Assembly: GCA_021014945.1 (NCBI GenBank)
Contig: MU266407.1
Span: 1-64,000, forward strand
Direction: 5' to 3'
DNA from: Leucogyrophana mollusca
Lineage: Eukaryota; Basidiomycota; Agaricomycetes; Boletales
Length of the DNA: 64,000 bases
The notes under the pieces were generated by a model. The model ran no database searches. It was not told where the DNA came from and worked only from the letters and a program-made list of their open reading frames with translations. The translations under genes were made by a program, and so were the position numbers. Shown one piece after another: positions 10,348 through 21,163 of this stretch; positions within the stretch are counted from its first letter, which is position 1, and each line of letters begins with the position of its first letter.

Positions 10348-12250
10348 ATGGGATCCCCAGCCCAGTCTCCTCCAGCACCTATCAAGATATGGTGGAGTAA
10401 TGCGATATTTTTCGTCTCTGTGCATGTAGCTGCCGTCGTTGGAGTATACTTCCGGCCTCCGAGCGTAGTCTCGCGGGCCAGCTTGCTGACGGCTTTTATA
10501 CTGTGGCAATTGGCTGATTTTGGGTAAGTGCAATAACTTCCAGGCCGGTTAGCTCGAGAGGTGACATATCTACGGGCTGTAGGATCACTATAGGCTACCA
10601 CCGCCTTTATTCACACCGCGCATTCAGGGCTAGTTTGCCCGTGAGGCTTGTTCTGGCAGCCCTCGGTTCGAGTGGGTTCCAGGGATCTATCAAGGTCACT
10701 TGATTGCTTGCTTGTTCTTACTGCTCCTACTGATACGCCAATCTGTGTAGTGGTGGTATGTCGTTCTTGTGTCTTGGATTTATCGCAGGCGAGCAGCTGA
10801 TGTTCGCTTAGGTGTCTTAGACATCGTCTCCACCATGTAAGCTCAAGTGATCGTTTCTATGTTAAGACTGACCCCCTTTCTGATTAGCGCTTTACGGATG
10901 ATCCCCAGCATGATCCGTACGGTTGTTTAAGCCAGGTCTTTCCATTACTGAATTATAACGGGATTTTAACGCAGATATGCGGCCACTCGCGGGCTGTTCT
11001 ACTCTCATATGGGCTGGATATTCTTCAAGCCCAAGTATGAACGCCTTGATCTTGTCGACCGCGGTGATCTTGACAATGACCCTGGTAAGTGCACTATGCA
11101 ATGGCCTCACCCTTCTGACCGCTTGTAGTCGTTCGTTATCAGCACCGGTTTTACGGTAACGCCCCTTTTGTGTGCCATCGATACACGGTGATCTAACGGT
11201 TGCTCAGTTCCCCTGGCTTTATTCTTTGGGTTTGTTGTCCCTGTGTTGCTGGGATACTTGTGGGGTGATCCTATGGGGGCCTTCGTATGGGGCGGGCTTG
11301 TTTCAAGACTAACAGGTCAGTCACCTGAAATCGACTACGTTCACTGAATTGAAGACACGCTCCAGTTTGGCACTGCACGTTCCTCGTGAACTCGTTCGTG
11401 CATCTTTCCGGTCTAGCCGTTCTACGAGTTAATTACCCTTCAGGTTGGCCCACTGGGACGGCCTCCAACCTTACTCCGATGAAGACACATCAAGGGGAAA
11501 TTTGGTGCAACCTATTGTTTGCTGCTCGTGTGAGTTTTTGTTGACTCTATTCCAGACACTGGCGCTTTTGACTGGTGGAGAGGGCAACCATAACTTTGTA
11601 AGTAAACATCCAGGCTATTCAAAGGCAGCACTAACCGGAAAATGCAGCATGTAAGAGTCGAGACCGCCAGTGAACGCATAAACTGACGAAAGCTCCGTCG
11701 TCCTCAGCACGCTTTCCCCCATGATTACCGCTCTGGGCCATCACGCCTCGATTGGGACCCTTCGAAATGGATCATCGACGGTTTGCATAAGATCGGACTG
11801 GTCAGAGGGTTACGGCGTGCCCGGATCGAAGACATCAAAGAGGCCAAAGTGTACATGCACCAGAAGGTTCACTATGGGGTTCTACAAGACAGCGATACCG
11901 AGTGGGAGGGCGATGTTTGGACCATGAAAGAGATCGACGAGTATGCAAAACAAAAACCCGGGAAATGTCTAGTGTTAATCCATGATTTTGTCGTGGATGT
12001 CACTGTGTATCTTGGTGAACACGTAAGTACCCGTGGTTCTATCGTGCGTTGATCTTGCTGCGTGACCTTCTATCCTGCCTAGCCTGGTGGCGCTATGCTT
12101 CTGCGCAATTACTCCATACGGGAACAAAACGATGGCGACGGTGATGCCCGGAGAGATGCATCCTGGGCCTTTGGTGGTGGTCTAAACAACCATTCGAGAG
12201 CTGCGAAACGAAGGATGCGAGAACTACGAATCGCACGGGTTGCGCCTTGA
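10348..12250 (+). CDS. Stearoyl-CoA (delta-9) desaturase with C-terminal cytochrome b5 domain
   Basis: This Ole1-type enzyme makes monounsaturated acyl-CoA in the ER. The model has 14 exons: 10348-10523, 10583-10694, 10751-10755, 10812-10836, 10888-10916, 10975-11084, 11129-11155, 11208-11315, 11366-11393, 11444-11504, 11556-11597, 11648-11650, 11708-12022 and 12083-12250, giving 402 aa (419 aa from the in-frame ATG at 10297). All three histidine boxes are present: GYHRLYSH, HRLHH and HNFHH. Paired hydrophobic segments precede box 1 and follow the GWIFFKP region. The C-terminal b5 domain carries HPGG after a conserved beta strand. Two exons are only 5 nt and 3 nt long. The 5-nt exon supplies most of the conserved WW pair before box 2, and the 3-nt exon is the CAT codon for a box 3 histidine. 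Regulation is not visible beyond a TATA box. Confidence 0.93.
10751..10755 (+). other. 5-nt micro-exon of the desaturase gene
   Basis: Sequence TGGTG, between a 56-nt intron (10695-10750) and another 56-nt intron (10756-10811). Both have GT-AG ends and CTGAT branch-like sites. It is needed to restore the family-invariant tryptophan pair and the frame into the HRLHH box. Confidence 0.8.
11648..11650 (+). other. 3-nt micro-exon of the desaturase gene (one His codon)
   Basis: CAT lies between a 50-nt intron (11598-11647, branch-like CTAAC, acceptor GCAG) and a 57-nt intron (11651-11707, donor GTAAGA, branch-like CTGAC, acceptor TCAG). It supplies the first of the two adjacent histidines in HNFHH. 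Skipping it keeps the frame but removes a predicted iron ligand. Confidence 0.8.
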
Positions 12251-12518
12251 GAGAGCAGGGCGAAGAACAGTGAGGTTATGTCACGCCTACTATAGATGCT
12301 GTACTACTTTCTGCTGGTTTATCATATTCGAGTATCTATTAGATTGGAAAGAGTCCCGTTGACGCGTCGCGACGTGTCGGAAGGTCACGTGGCATTTGCG
12401 CCGGCAAGTTCCCGGTTATGGGATGGGGGTTTAAAGTGCTGCACGAGATAATGTGCTGAAGGTCGCCGCTATTCCGCCCAGCTTCAAAGTTAATTACCTG
12501 GGATAGATTGTCAAGGAA

Positions 12519-14923
12519 ATGTCGAAGCGAGAGCTCGGTACTTTGGCTGGCGATGTTGACCTGGATGGCCCACGGACGAAGCGACGGAAAGACATTCCCC
12601 CAGAAACGGCAGATTCAGCGATGCAAGACCCAACAGCGACGGCCGAGAAGACGGAGACAGTAGAAAGAACAAATTCTATGGAGAGTTCAGTGAAGGAACA
12701 AGGATTGAGGATGTGGCAGATGGTCAAGGACGCAGTGAATAAAGAGTGAGTAACAGAACCAACTTGAGCCAGCAGCCGCCTGTGTCTTTTCCTTTCTGAT
12801 CCCACCGCAATGAACTTTACAGAGGCCTCATATGCTCCCCCCCTTTCATGCGCCTGCCTTCAAAGCGCCATTATGCAGATTACTACACTATCATAGCTCA
12901 GCCGATATGTCTCGAGGATATCAAGAAAAGGCTCGACGACGGAAACTACGATTCCCTCGAGGCAGTTAGACACGATTTCGAAATTTGCTTCTCCAATGCA
13001 AAACAGTACAATGTCAAGAACAGTGCTATTTGGCAGGATGCCAAGTTCTTGTTAGTGCGTACATCGCCATACGCCCTCGTACGCCTCACTGATTTTGATT
13101 TCTAACCTCCTCCTAGAAAATGGTTAACAAAGAGTATACCAAGATTACCGGCAAGAAGAAAGGTAGTGGTGCTGATGAAAACGGCGACGAGGCCGACGGA
13201 GAAGATGGCAAGAAGAAGAATAAACCACCAAACATGAACAGACTGCTTAAAGCTAGGTTACAGAAACTGGTTGAGAAGACGGACGAAGATACGTGAGTGC
13301 GACCTCTTTCAACTCGGAAATTGTTGGTAACGTGTGTTCAGAGGACGCGTACTTTCTGATGTGTTCATGGAAATGCCATCAAAGAAAGACTATCCCATTT
13401 ACTATAAGCAGATCAAGAAACCGATGTGTATAGAGAACATTTTCGTGAGTAGCCCAACATCTGATTCAGCGCCTGGTGTATAAACGTGCGCTGGCATAGA
13501 AACATCTCAAACGCAAAGAGTACCCCTCGTCAACTGAGTTCGCAACCGATGTTGAACTTGTTTTCTCCAACGCTCTTGCATTCAACCAGGACCACAGCCA
13601 GATCTGGGAGGACGCTGTGACGCTTAGAGTCGGTCTTTTCGCTTGGAGACCTTTTCGATATACTCATTGCTCGTGTAGGACTACTTCCGTCAGCTGATGT
13701 CTGATCTCCCTCCCCCACACGCTCTCCCTCAGTACACCAAACCATCTCCTGGGAAGATAAAACTCAAAGTACCTGTGCCGGGCGGTACTGCTGGCCCTTC
13801 TGGGTCCACATCTGTTCCTACGACTGCCCAGTTGCCCTCTCAGGATGTCGCAACCGTTCCCAGCTCGCTTACCCTCCGACTTCCTGGTGCCACTAGTGCC
13901 ACCAAAAGTCCGAAGCAGAGCACAACCGTTTTGCCTCAAGCTGTACCAAGTGCAGCTGCTACACCTTCTACCATACAAACGCCTGCTCCCACTCCCGCCG
14001 CGGTACCAAAACCAGTAGCTGCGCCTCAACTACCCCTACCTACTACCCCGCTTCCTACAGCACCTTCCCCAGCACCTACGGGTTCTACAACCACATCCGC
14101 ACCCGCACCAGCCCCTGCACCCGTCCCTGCACCTACACCTGCACCTGCTTCCGTACCTGTTGCAGCTCAGATACCCGCACATGTTACGCAACCAAGAGCG
14201 ACGCGGTCTCCCCAAGTCACCACTCAGCCGCTTCCCTATTCCACGACCCCTTCATTCTCGCACTACCCCAATGCCACATATCAAGCTCATCTCAATGCAT
14301 CCCAGCCTGCTATCAGCGCCCCAGCACCACCAGTCTACCCGCCTGCGCAGCACACCGCCCCATCCGCATCGAGATCGCCTGCTCCATCTTATAGCGACCG
14401 TCGCCAACTGAAAGGGATTTTCTTGACGACCAAGCCTCGCGGAAGACCCATCCTGCTCGATCACCGTGACGGTGTGAAGACCTGGGCAATGAGGCTTGGG
14501 TATGGCGAGAATGGGGTGTCTGTTGCTGAAGTCAAGTTTCACGGAGATGACGAAGAGGATGGTAGCGATCAAGAGGATGAGGCACAAGGTCACTTGCAGG
14601 AGGAAGAGGAAGAGGAAGAAGAGCCGGTCCCTAAGAAGCGGGGTCGGGGCCGTCCACCAAAGAACCCCGCCGCAAAGGCAAAAGCGGCTGCCGCAGCCGC
14701 GGCCGCCAAGAAAGCTGAGCGTCTGCCGAAGGTTCGGGTTCACAAGGCGCACACACCTTTACGGGAGAACATTCATGTCATAGTGAACGGGACAGCGGTG
14801 AGCGAGAAAGTTGGGGAGCAAGGAGTGTGGGATGTTGATCTTCAGGTCGGCTCGAACGTCTTAGAGATCGGGGAGAAGGGTGGCATGTTTTGGAAAGTGT
14901 ATATGGAGAGAGTATCCGTTTGA
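12519..14923 (+). CDS. rsc4: Tandem bromodomain protein, RSC complex subunit Rsc4-like
   Basis: The protein is 703 aa from exons 12519-12745, 12823-13054, 13117-13292, 13342-13444, 13500-13628 and 13679-14923. Two bromodomains lie in the N-terminal half. The first has MRLPSKRHYADYY and FSNAKQYN; the second has MPSKKDYPIYY and FSNALAFN; each keeps the asparagine that contacts acetyl-lysine. A basic linker with KKKNKPPNMN separates them. The middle is a long Pro/Ala/Thr/Ser-rich disordered stretch, followed by a conserved KGIFLTTKPRGRP segment, an acidic patch, an AT-hook (KKRGRGRPPK) and a C-terminal beta-rich domain ending GGMFWKVYMERVSV. This order matches Rsc4 of SWI/SNF-type remodellers, which reads acetylated histones. 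A plain bromodomain co-factor is the alternative, but paired bromodomains plus this C-terminus favour Rsc4. Confidence 0.85.
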
Positions 14924-15070
14924 TCACTGTAGCGTAATTTGCTTTCGTCTGGCACACAGCTCTTGCTCTTTCGTATTGAAATGTGTATTAATTCAGTGCA
15001 GGTACATGATATCCACGATACAGTACTTTGAAGCTTTAACCTAGGTGTCCGCAGGTCCATTCAAGTCTAA

Positions 15071-17013
15071 TCAAAAAGCTTCTGCTCTCCCTACCCCCAG
15101 AGGTCTGTCGTCGTCAGAAACTGACTCGTCATCGTCCTCTTCGCTCGGCGGCTCTGGTACATAGTACTGATACCTGTCCACTTCATCTGCTTGGTCGCCC
15201 ATGAGGCGGCGAAGCATCTCTTGTCGATCCACCGGGCGAATCTCGTACCCCTCCGAACCTCTGCGCACTTTCACAGCATCTACCCCTTCGCCTTCTTTTG
15301 CGGACTCTATGTCGCTGTCTGGGGAAGGGGTCCGCATGGGCGAGGGTGTATCATCATAATCGGGATCCTGGTAATCTGGATGATAGGGTGGCAAAGCAGA
15401 CGTTGCACCTTTGCTGCGGTTGGCACGCAGGCGTGCACCATTTGATCGAAGATTGGGATTGAAATCGCCATTTTCGTATGTCCAAGGAGATGAAGGAAGC
15501 TTAAACTCTTGTTGATCATTCACAGTGGGATCACGAGGAGGCCAGTTGAGCTGTGCGTCCGCACCTGCAGGACGAAATCCGTGTCAACACCATAACAAGA
15601 CAAGAAAGGGGCAAAGAGGAGAGCTCGAGGAGTTGATCAGGGATACTGACAAGGAACAGGATGAGACACAGATAAAGAATCGTTTACAGGGAACAGCAAG
15701 CACTGATCACGGCTCCCAGTCGTCCGCCCTTCTTCGGCGCTTTTGCGCTGCGGAATTCTCATTCCACTCACCATCTCCCACCGATAGCTGGTACTTCAGT
15801 CCAGTCCCGGGAGGAACAGTAGGACAACACCACATCAACGGATTACTGCCAAGTACGGCAGCAATATTACGCCGAGCACCCAAGTTCTGCGCCAAAATTA
15901 GCAGTGACCCAACGAAGCAGTGGTATACTAGGGCTTACATAAGGGAATTTGACCTTAAACGCAGACGTTAGAGTTAGTTTGAAGAGTTTTTACTGGAGTT
16001 CACCTCTTGTATCTTTCCACGTCGGACAAGGGTAGCAGCTTTGTCCTTTTCCCATCCTTCTATAGTGGTCGTGTTGTTAAGGAGACTATAAAAGTGGTAT
16101 AGGCTGAAACACAGTCAGTGTAACCGCAGTTCGTTAGAAAAAGATATTCAGACCTGAAGGCTCCGACTGCAAGTAATACCGGAATGCAGAATACATAGTT
16201 CATGATAATGAATATGAGCTCCAGGCCGGACGGCTCGTCCTTGAGTTGGCGTAAGTGTTGATCTGGCGAGTCCATGTATGAAATGAGTGCTTACCCAGTA
16301 TCGCTTTGCCATTGAATACATCACTCTGCGAGTGACCATGGCGAGGTGATACGAGCAAGTGATGTCCACGAAGAAGAGGAACCGAATGAAATGCCCGTAA
16401 TTGAAATGACCGATGCAGTTGTTTACCCAAGGACAGTGATGATCTACGCAAAATCAGCAGGAGAGGCGGTACAGCATTCAGACAAGCGCACCCATTCGAA
16501 GAACACACCTGGAAAAGGTCAGCGCGCGGCCTGGAGACCTTCGAGCAAGCAGCTTACCGGTTGCACTGTCTACAGTGGTGGGACCTTGGCGGCTTGGGCT
16601 TTTCGCAGGTTCGGCAGTACCTAGGCCTACCAGTGAGTCTCTTAACCTCGTATCCGTCCCCAGACTGCGTGTCCGGTTGCTTCGAGAAAGGCAGAATCAG
16701 GAACTGGCGTGATCGAGTGAGGAAGGGTGCTTACCCAGTAATCCGGTACCCGACCAGGATCAGTCACGATGCATAGGTAATAGTTCCAAAGCAACATGAT
16801 GGCAAGAAAACTACGTGATATGGTCAAGGTTAATATAAATCGCCAGTGCATTGCTTATGACACGTACTTGAAGGGCAGGAGGAGTGCTAGTAGCTCGACG
16901 GTGAGCTCACGGCCATACCAGGGCCATATAATGTATATTTGCGACGAGCAGACCGGAAAGAGAATCAAGAAGAGAACAAAGCCGATGACCAGACGCCCCA
17001 GTAGCTGGTTCAT
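15071..17013 (-). CDS. pfa4: DHHC palmitoyltransferase, Pfa4 type
   Basis: This ER-membrane protein S-acyltransferase is 434 aa. Exons are 17013-16868, 16810-16735, 16664-16558, 16508-16492 (17 nt), 16443-16295, 16239-16154, 16103-16004, 15953-15939 (15 nt), 15886-15772 and 15564-15071. Two N-terminal membrane helices are followed by DPGRVPDYW, the cysteine-rich domain with PRYCRTC, HHCRQC and the catalytic DHHCPW, then two more helices and the [10 protein letters not shown] (TTxE) motif. The tail WPPRDPT plus [10 protein letters not shown] is a Pfa4 hallmark; Pfa4 acts on chitin synthase Chs3 in yeast. The aspartate codon of DHHC is split by the intron after the 17-nt exon. The gene is divergent from 17144-18365 with about 130 bp between starts, and convergent with the bromodomain gene. 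Confidence 0.93.
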
Positions 17014-17143
17014 GGGTGCGAGACGAATTCGAGTGCGAGTCCAAATTCGTGCAAACTACGCTCACAGGCGAAGCGGAGGCAGTTCGGTGGCGGGCACTCC
17101 CAATTTGGCTGCACCCGACGCTTTATTCTTCACCGCGACCTTG

Positions 17144-18365
17144 ATGCAGCGTTCACGAGCTCTACACGGCTTGCGTCGCTGCAGACCTGGCCAGAAACAC
17201 GATGGTCGCCTTTTCTCTACACCGTCGTCTGGAGAAGGCCCGTCGTTTGCAGACTTCACGAAAGGCGTCAGTCTGCCAAACATGCAAGAGCCAGCAGCTG
17301 GAGAAAATCCCGACGCAGCAGCCCCGAAGGCTCGGAGTGCTCCTCGAGTGAGTTCTTTGGGCGATATTGCTATTCGTAAGTGTCACTATACACTCTCGCA
17401 CGAATTCTGGTGCTCATCGTCGGCATAAAGCTAGCAGCTTTCTTACCAAGATCACGCCCAAACCGGCAGCGACCAAAGATTACACACCCTCGCTGAGTTG
17501 GATACCCAGAGACCAGACAGGTCCATCATCGTTCGCTGCCCGTGCGGCCCTGCGACAGAGGCAAGCCCAAGAATCGCAAAACAGGAAACCTGCTCCACTT
17601 GTTTCCGATCTACCCGTTAATCCTCCAAGGACCCCGCCTGCTACGTCACCTTCGTCCACGCCACGGCCCTCTTTGCTTTCCCGTGCTTCGAGCAAAGCTG
17701 CCAACATAAAGGTCCAAGAGCCTCGGCAGCAGCGTCCTGGAGCACGTGCTGGGCCGCGGAGTGGGTCTGGAGAGAAACAGGCATCTCGAAGAGAAAGCGC
17801 AACACAGAAGAAACAGATAGAATTCAAGACCAGAGTCCAGCCGACTGAGGTCAAAACCGAAGCAAACGAAGAAGAAATTACTCAGTCCAGTCAAGCGAAC
17901 TCAGCTGAAGTAGAGGAGAAGGGCGTTGGATCCACGACCGTTGTAGCCAAAGGAAATCCCAGTCTCCTTACCAGGAGGGGAAAGGAACCACCAGTTCCTC
18001 CCCCGCGTATTGACCTTGACCTTAAAGCCACCGACTTGACAGAGCTCTTCCAAGCTCCATCAACCTCGCTCGCCGACACCCTCCGCTCCCGTCGACCTGC
18101 ACCCACGCAGGCTGCTTTACGTACACAGCTCGCCTTGGAACGTGCCGGCGGTGATTATTCGCGCTACCTCCCCCCTCAACTGGCTGTTGAAGCCGGTGGT
18201 TTGGGTCACCTTGCCTGTGCTGGATTGACACTGGCTCGACGGAGAGATGTTGCGTTGAAGTCGAGACAGAACGCTTTGGAGGTAGTCAAGCAGGCCACGC
18301 GACTGGGGGACAAAGCTGGCTCCGTTAGAGGTGCGCGAGGGTTCCCGCCCGGTTCTCTTCCGTGA
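17144..18365 (+). CDS. Unknown protein with a probable mitochondrial presequence
   Basis: I do not recognise the family. Exons 17144-17375 and 17431-18365 give 388 aa. The N-terminus (MQRSRALHGLRRCRPGQ) is rich in Arg, with Ser and Leu and no acidic residues, followed by FST, a common mitochondrial cleavage context. The middle is low-complexity and basic (Ser/Pro/Arg/Glu) with likely coiled-coil patches. The C-terminal 120 residues look conserved and helical: TDLTELFQAP, then ALERAGGDYSRYLPPQLA, then a leucine-rich helix ending ARGFPPGSLP. Fungal-specific mitochondrial translation or ribosome-associated proteins often look like this, but that is inference. It shares a short divergent promoter with pfa4. 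Confidence 0.65.
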
Positions 18366-18582
18366 TGCTCACTCTCGGTTATAGCACCCTAGAAGCTATT
18401 TACTCAGTCGGCGGGCTATGTTGGGCTTGCTGTGACTTGTGCTAATTTTATGGAATAGAACAGCTATCAATACAAAGCCCTCCATCAAATAACCATAAAA
18501 TATTATCACCAAGCTGCAGTCCAGAAGGGAAACAAGAATGGAGGACAGTCTTATATTAAAACGATGGTAAGCGCATATCAAA

Positions 18583-20228
18583 TCAGCTAATAGTGCCGAT
18601 AGTGGCGACAACAGTCTGTTCAGTGGCCTCAGCCGCAACTTTGATGGCTGTTTTATCGTCTGGGTTATATGCAAGATAGGAAGGTTCAGGCTGAGTCTCC
18701 GCCGTGAGGGAACGAGAGCGCCGCAACCAGTAGGGGATCTCAAAATCCCTAACTTCTTCTATCTCAGGCGGAACTTTTGCCCCAAACGCTGTGACGTGTC
18801 TCTGTGTTTTCCTTGCTTTAGGTGCAGAGGAAGTGCGGATTGCGGATAGCATCAAGACACATGGCTCATGCTTTGTTGCATGGGCTGACGATGACGGACG
18901 TGCTGCTCGTTCGGGCGTCGGGGAATCGTCGCGATAAGACTGCCTTGGGCGCTTGCGGGGTCGAATGGAAGATGTGGACTGGGTATCTGACGAGGCTCGA
19001 GAAGTTGGCTTATAAGGTGAACTGAAGGCCTGCTGGTGCTCGGAGGGGAATGGGACCGACGGCGATGAAAAGATATGCTTGCCAGATTTCGACACTGGGG
19101 TCCCGGATTGCGAAGGAGGGATCCCAGAAAAATCCCGCTGCCTAAGCTGCGGGACCTTGATCTTCAAAACAATTGAGCCGCTTGGTTTGACAGGTGGTGT
19201 GTCTATGACGGACGCTCTTCCGTTGACAATAGACTCTTCGATAGGACGAATGTCGGATGTGGAAGGGACATTGACACTGCTTTGCCTGCTGTCCTTCTTC
19301 AGCTCCAAACCCTTGCGTTCTGAGGGTAGCAACGTCCGGTAGCGCTCCTCAAGTTTCGCTGCCACCTCAAGCATCTCCTCCCGTCGTCTCTCCCCCTCGT
19401 TGTAAATCGCAGCACCATTGATATGAGCTCCGGGGAGGTTATCCACTTCTACCTCTTCGGCGGCTCCGGGCGGAAGAGAGAAGGAGGAAGCAGGCAGGCC
19501 AAGGAATGCGCTGCCATGCATTGCCTTGAGTTGCTCGATACGCTCCTTTAATTTGTACTGCTCGTGCTTCAGTTTCTCCTTCTCCCTTAGGCGCTGGCGT
19601 TTCTCGAACGTCTCATATTTGCGGTGTCGCTTTTCATACATGGCGTCTGATGTGTCCGTCAACTCCTGCAGATAGGATTCCGGCTAATTGATGAGAAACG
19701 TGCACAGGAGGATAACATTATCTGAGCGTACCTCTCCGGAACCCCTTGGCCTGAATCTTCCACCCACACTGGCATCTTCCGACAAAAGAGAGTACTCCGG
19801 CGTCTGGATGAGCTGCTGCTTCCGATACGCTTTCAAGACTTCCGGCCGCTCAAAATACCGCTGGTTGGCGTGAACATTGAGACCGAAAGCTGGGGAAGTT
19901 GAGGAGGATGGTTCCGAGACCAAGGCGGAATTCGTCGTCAAGAGAAACTGGGTGTCTGCGGGTATCAGCGGGTCACTCTCGACTGCGGTCAAAGTCAGCT
20001 CGTGTGTTCATAAAAAGATAGAGACTGGGACGAACGTTTTCTTTTCTGAGCATCTAATATCATGAGGTCGACATCACAGCTTCCTATTCCAGGCCCCCCA
20101 CGGCGAGAGCGTGAGGGGAGAACACGCTTCTGACGGGTGTTGGAACCTGGTTCTGAAGGGCCGGGCGTCGCGCCAGGTGTGTCTGCCATGATGAGTCCTG
20201 CCTGGTAGGGCCTTGCAGGCGATGGCAA
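18583..20228 (-). CDS. Conserved unknown, probably nuclear, with central coiled coil
   Basis: Exons are 20228-20036, 19982-19732 and 19683-18583, giving 514 aa (501 aa if MADTPG at 20189 is the start). The N-terminus has a basic patch RQKRVLPSRSRRGG followed by GIGSCDVDLMILDAQKR, then PLIPADTQFLLTT. This looks like a conserved fungal module, but I cannot name it. Exon 3 opens with a strongly charged coiled coil rich in KRQRLREKEKLKHEQYKLKE, followed by low-complexity Ser/Pro/Arg sequence, a basic RPRKRPRQ stretch that could be a nuclear localisation signal, and a conserved-looking end FEIPYWLRRSRSL. The pattern suits a subunit of a chromatin or transcription complex. There is no enzymatic motif. 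It is convergent with the upstream gene, about 217 bp apart. Confidence 0.65.
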
Positions 20229-20442
20229 AGCTGGCAGGACCTGTCACTTTGGGGCAGATAATACTGGCAGATATTATAGCCCTGGTATCTCGAACTGTGA
20301 CCGAGGCGGAGAAGTTTCAGTTTTAGAGCTGGTCCGAGTCCAAGCAAAGGCCCACGCCATTCTACATTGTGTATCTTACAGGTATCTTCTCGTGCCCAGC
20401 ATCAGTATATCTCTACGCTAAAATACTCAAGGCCTTCAATTT

Positions 20443-21012
20443 TTACGCTGAACCCTCAGGACCAACAAAGTGCCAGCCATCCTTTGCCAAGGTCGTTACG
20501 GCAGTCTGCGCGTGCTCCTTTGGCACGAGAACATAATCCGTATTCCTAACCAGTCGAAGTGAGATATATTAGTAAAAGGGATTATGCACAGGAAACTGAC
20601 CAGGTCGAAATAGCAAAGACTGGGACTTTTGCGTCTCTGAGGGGGATTGTAAAGCTACACACGACACCAGTTAACCCTAGTAAACCGTCAATAATCAGCG
20701 CGATCTCTCCCGAGTCCACGAAGAAAGGAAGAGACCGAAATCCATCGGTCCTGCGATCTTGATGCACTTCCATTCACCATCATCACCCGGTGCATCACCC
20801 ACGACAGATATCTCGTCTGCAGTGCGCGTGACGGAAAAGAGTCCTGGTCCTGTAGATGTTGCTCGAACTACGCTCAGTCGTTGTAGTGTTTCAGTAGGAA
20901 TCCCTTCATGCGCCGGAAATTGTTTAACGAAATAAGTTCCAGCTAGCAGCTCGAGATTGAGGCAGGGATGGTTGATCGGGGGAGGCATCGTATACGGTCC
21001 CTTCTTTCCCAC
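20443..21012 (-). CDS. ACT-domain protein (CASTOR/ACT-like)
   Basis: Exons 21012-20736, 20676-20601 and 20545-20443 give 151 aa (143 aa if MPPPINHP at 20988 is the start). The N-terminal half has LLAGTYFVKQFP and GLFSVTRTADEISVV, followed by WKCIKIAGPMDFG. The C-terminal half has an ACT-type strand-helix pattern, IPLRDAKVPVFAISTWNTDYVLV. Such small ACT proteins are often amino-acid sensors; related folds occur in CASTOR-type arginine sensors. An apparent frameshift after GPMDFG disappears once a 59-nt intron (20677-20735, donor GTCTCT, acceptor CTAG) is removed. The ligand is unknown. Confidence 0.8.
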
Positions 21013-21163
21013 TGATCAACATGGCTCATCAGTCTTGATCACACTTACTCCGGTTAGCCACGGCGCTTTCGCAAGGTTATCAAGGCAAATTTCATTCGCG
21101 GAACAATATGTAATCGGAAAACGTCTGCTCGTCTGCTGAGATTACCACAGCACCCAAATGAGC

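Noticed and set aside
10756..10793. Longer exon reading through TGGTGGTATGTC in the desaturase
   Set aside because: It would leave a 24-nt intron and insert residues into the invariant WWxxxHRxHH region.
20601..20736. Apparent frameshift in the ACT-domain gene
   Set aside because: Removing a 59-nt GT-AG intron restores the frame and the conserved GPMDFGLTG join, so the gene is intact.
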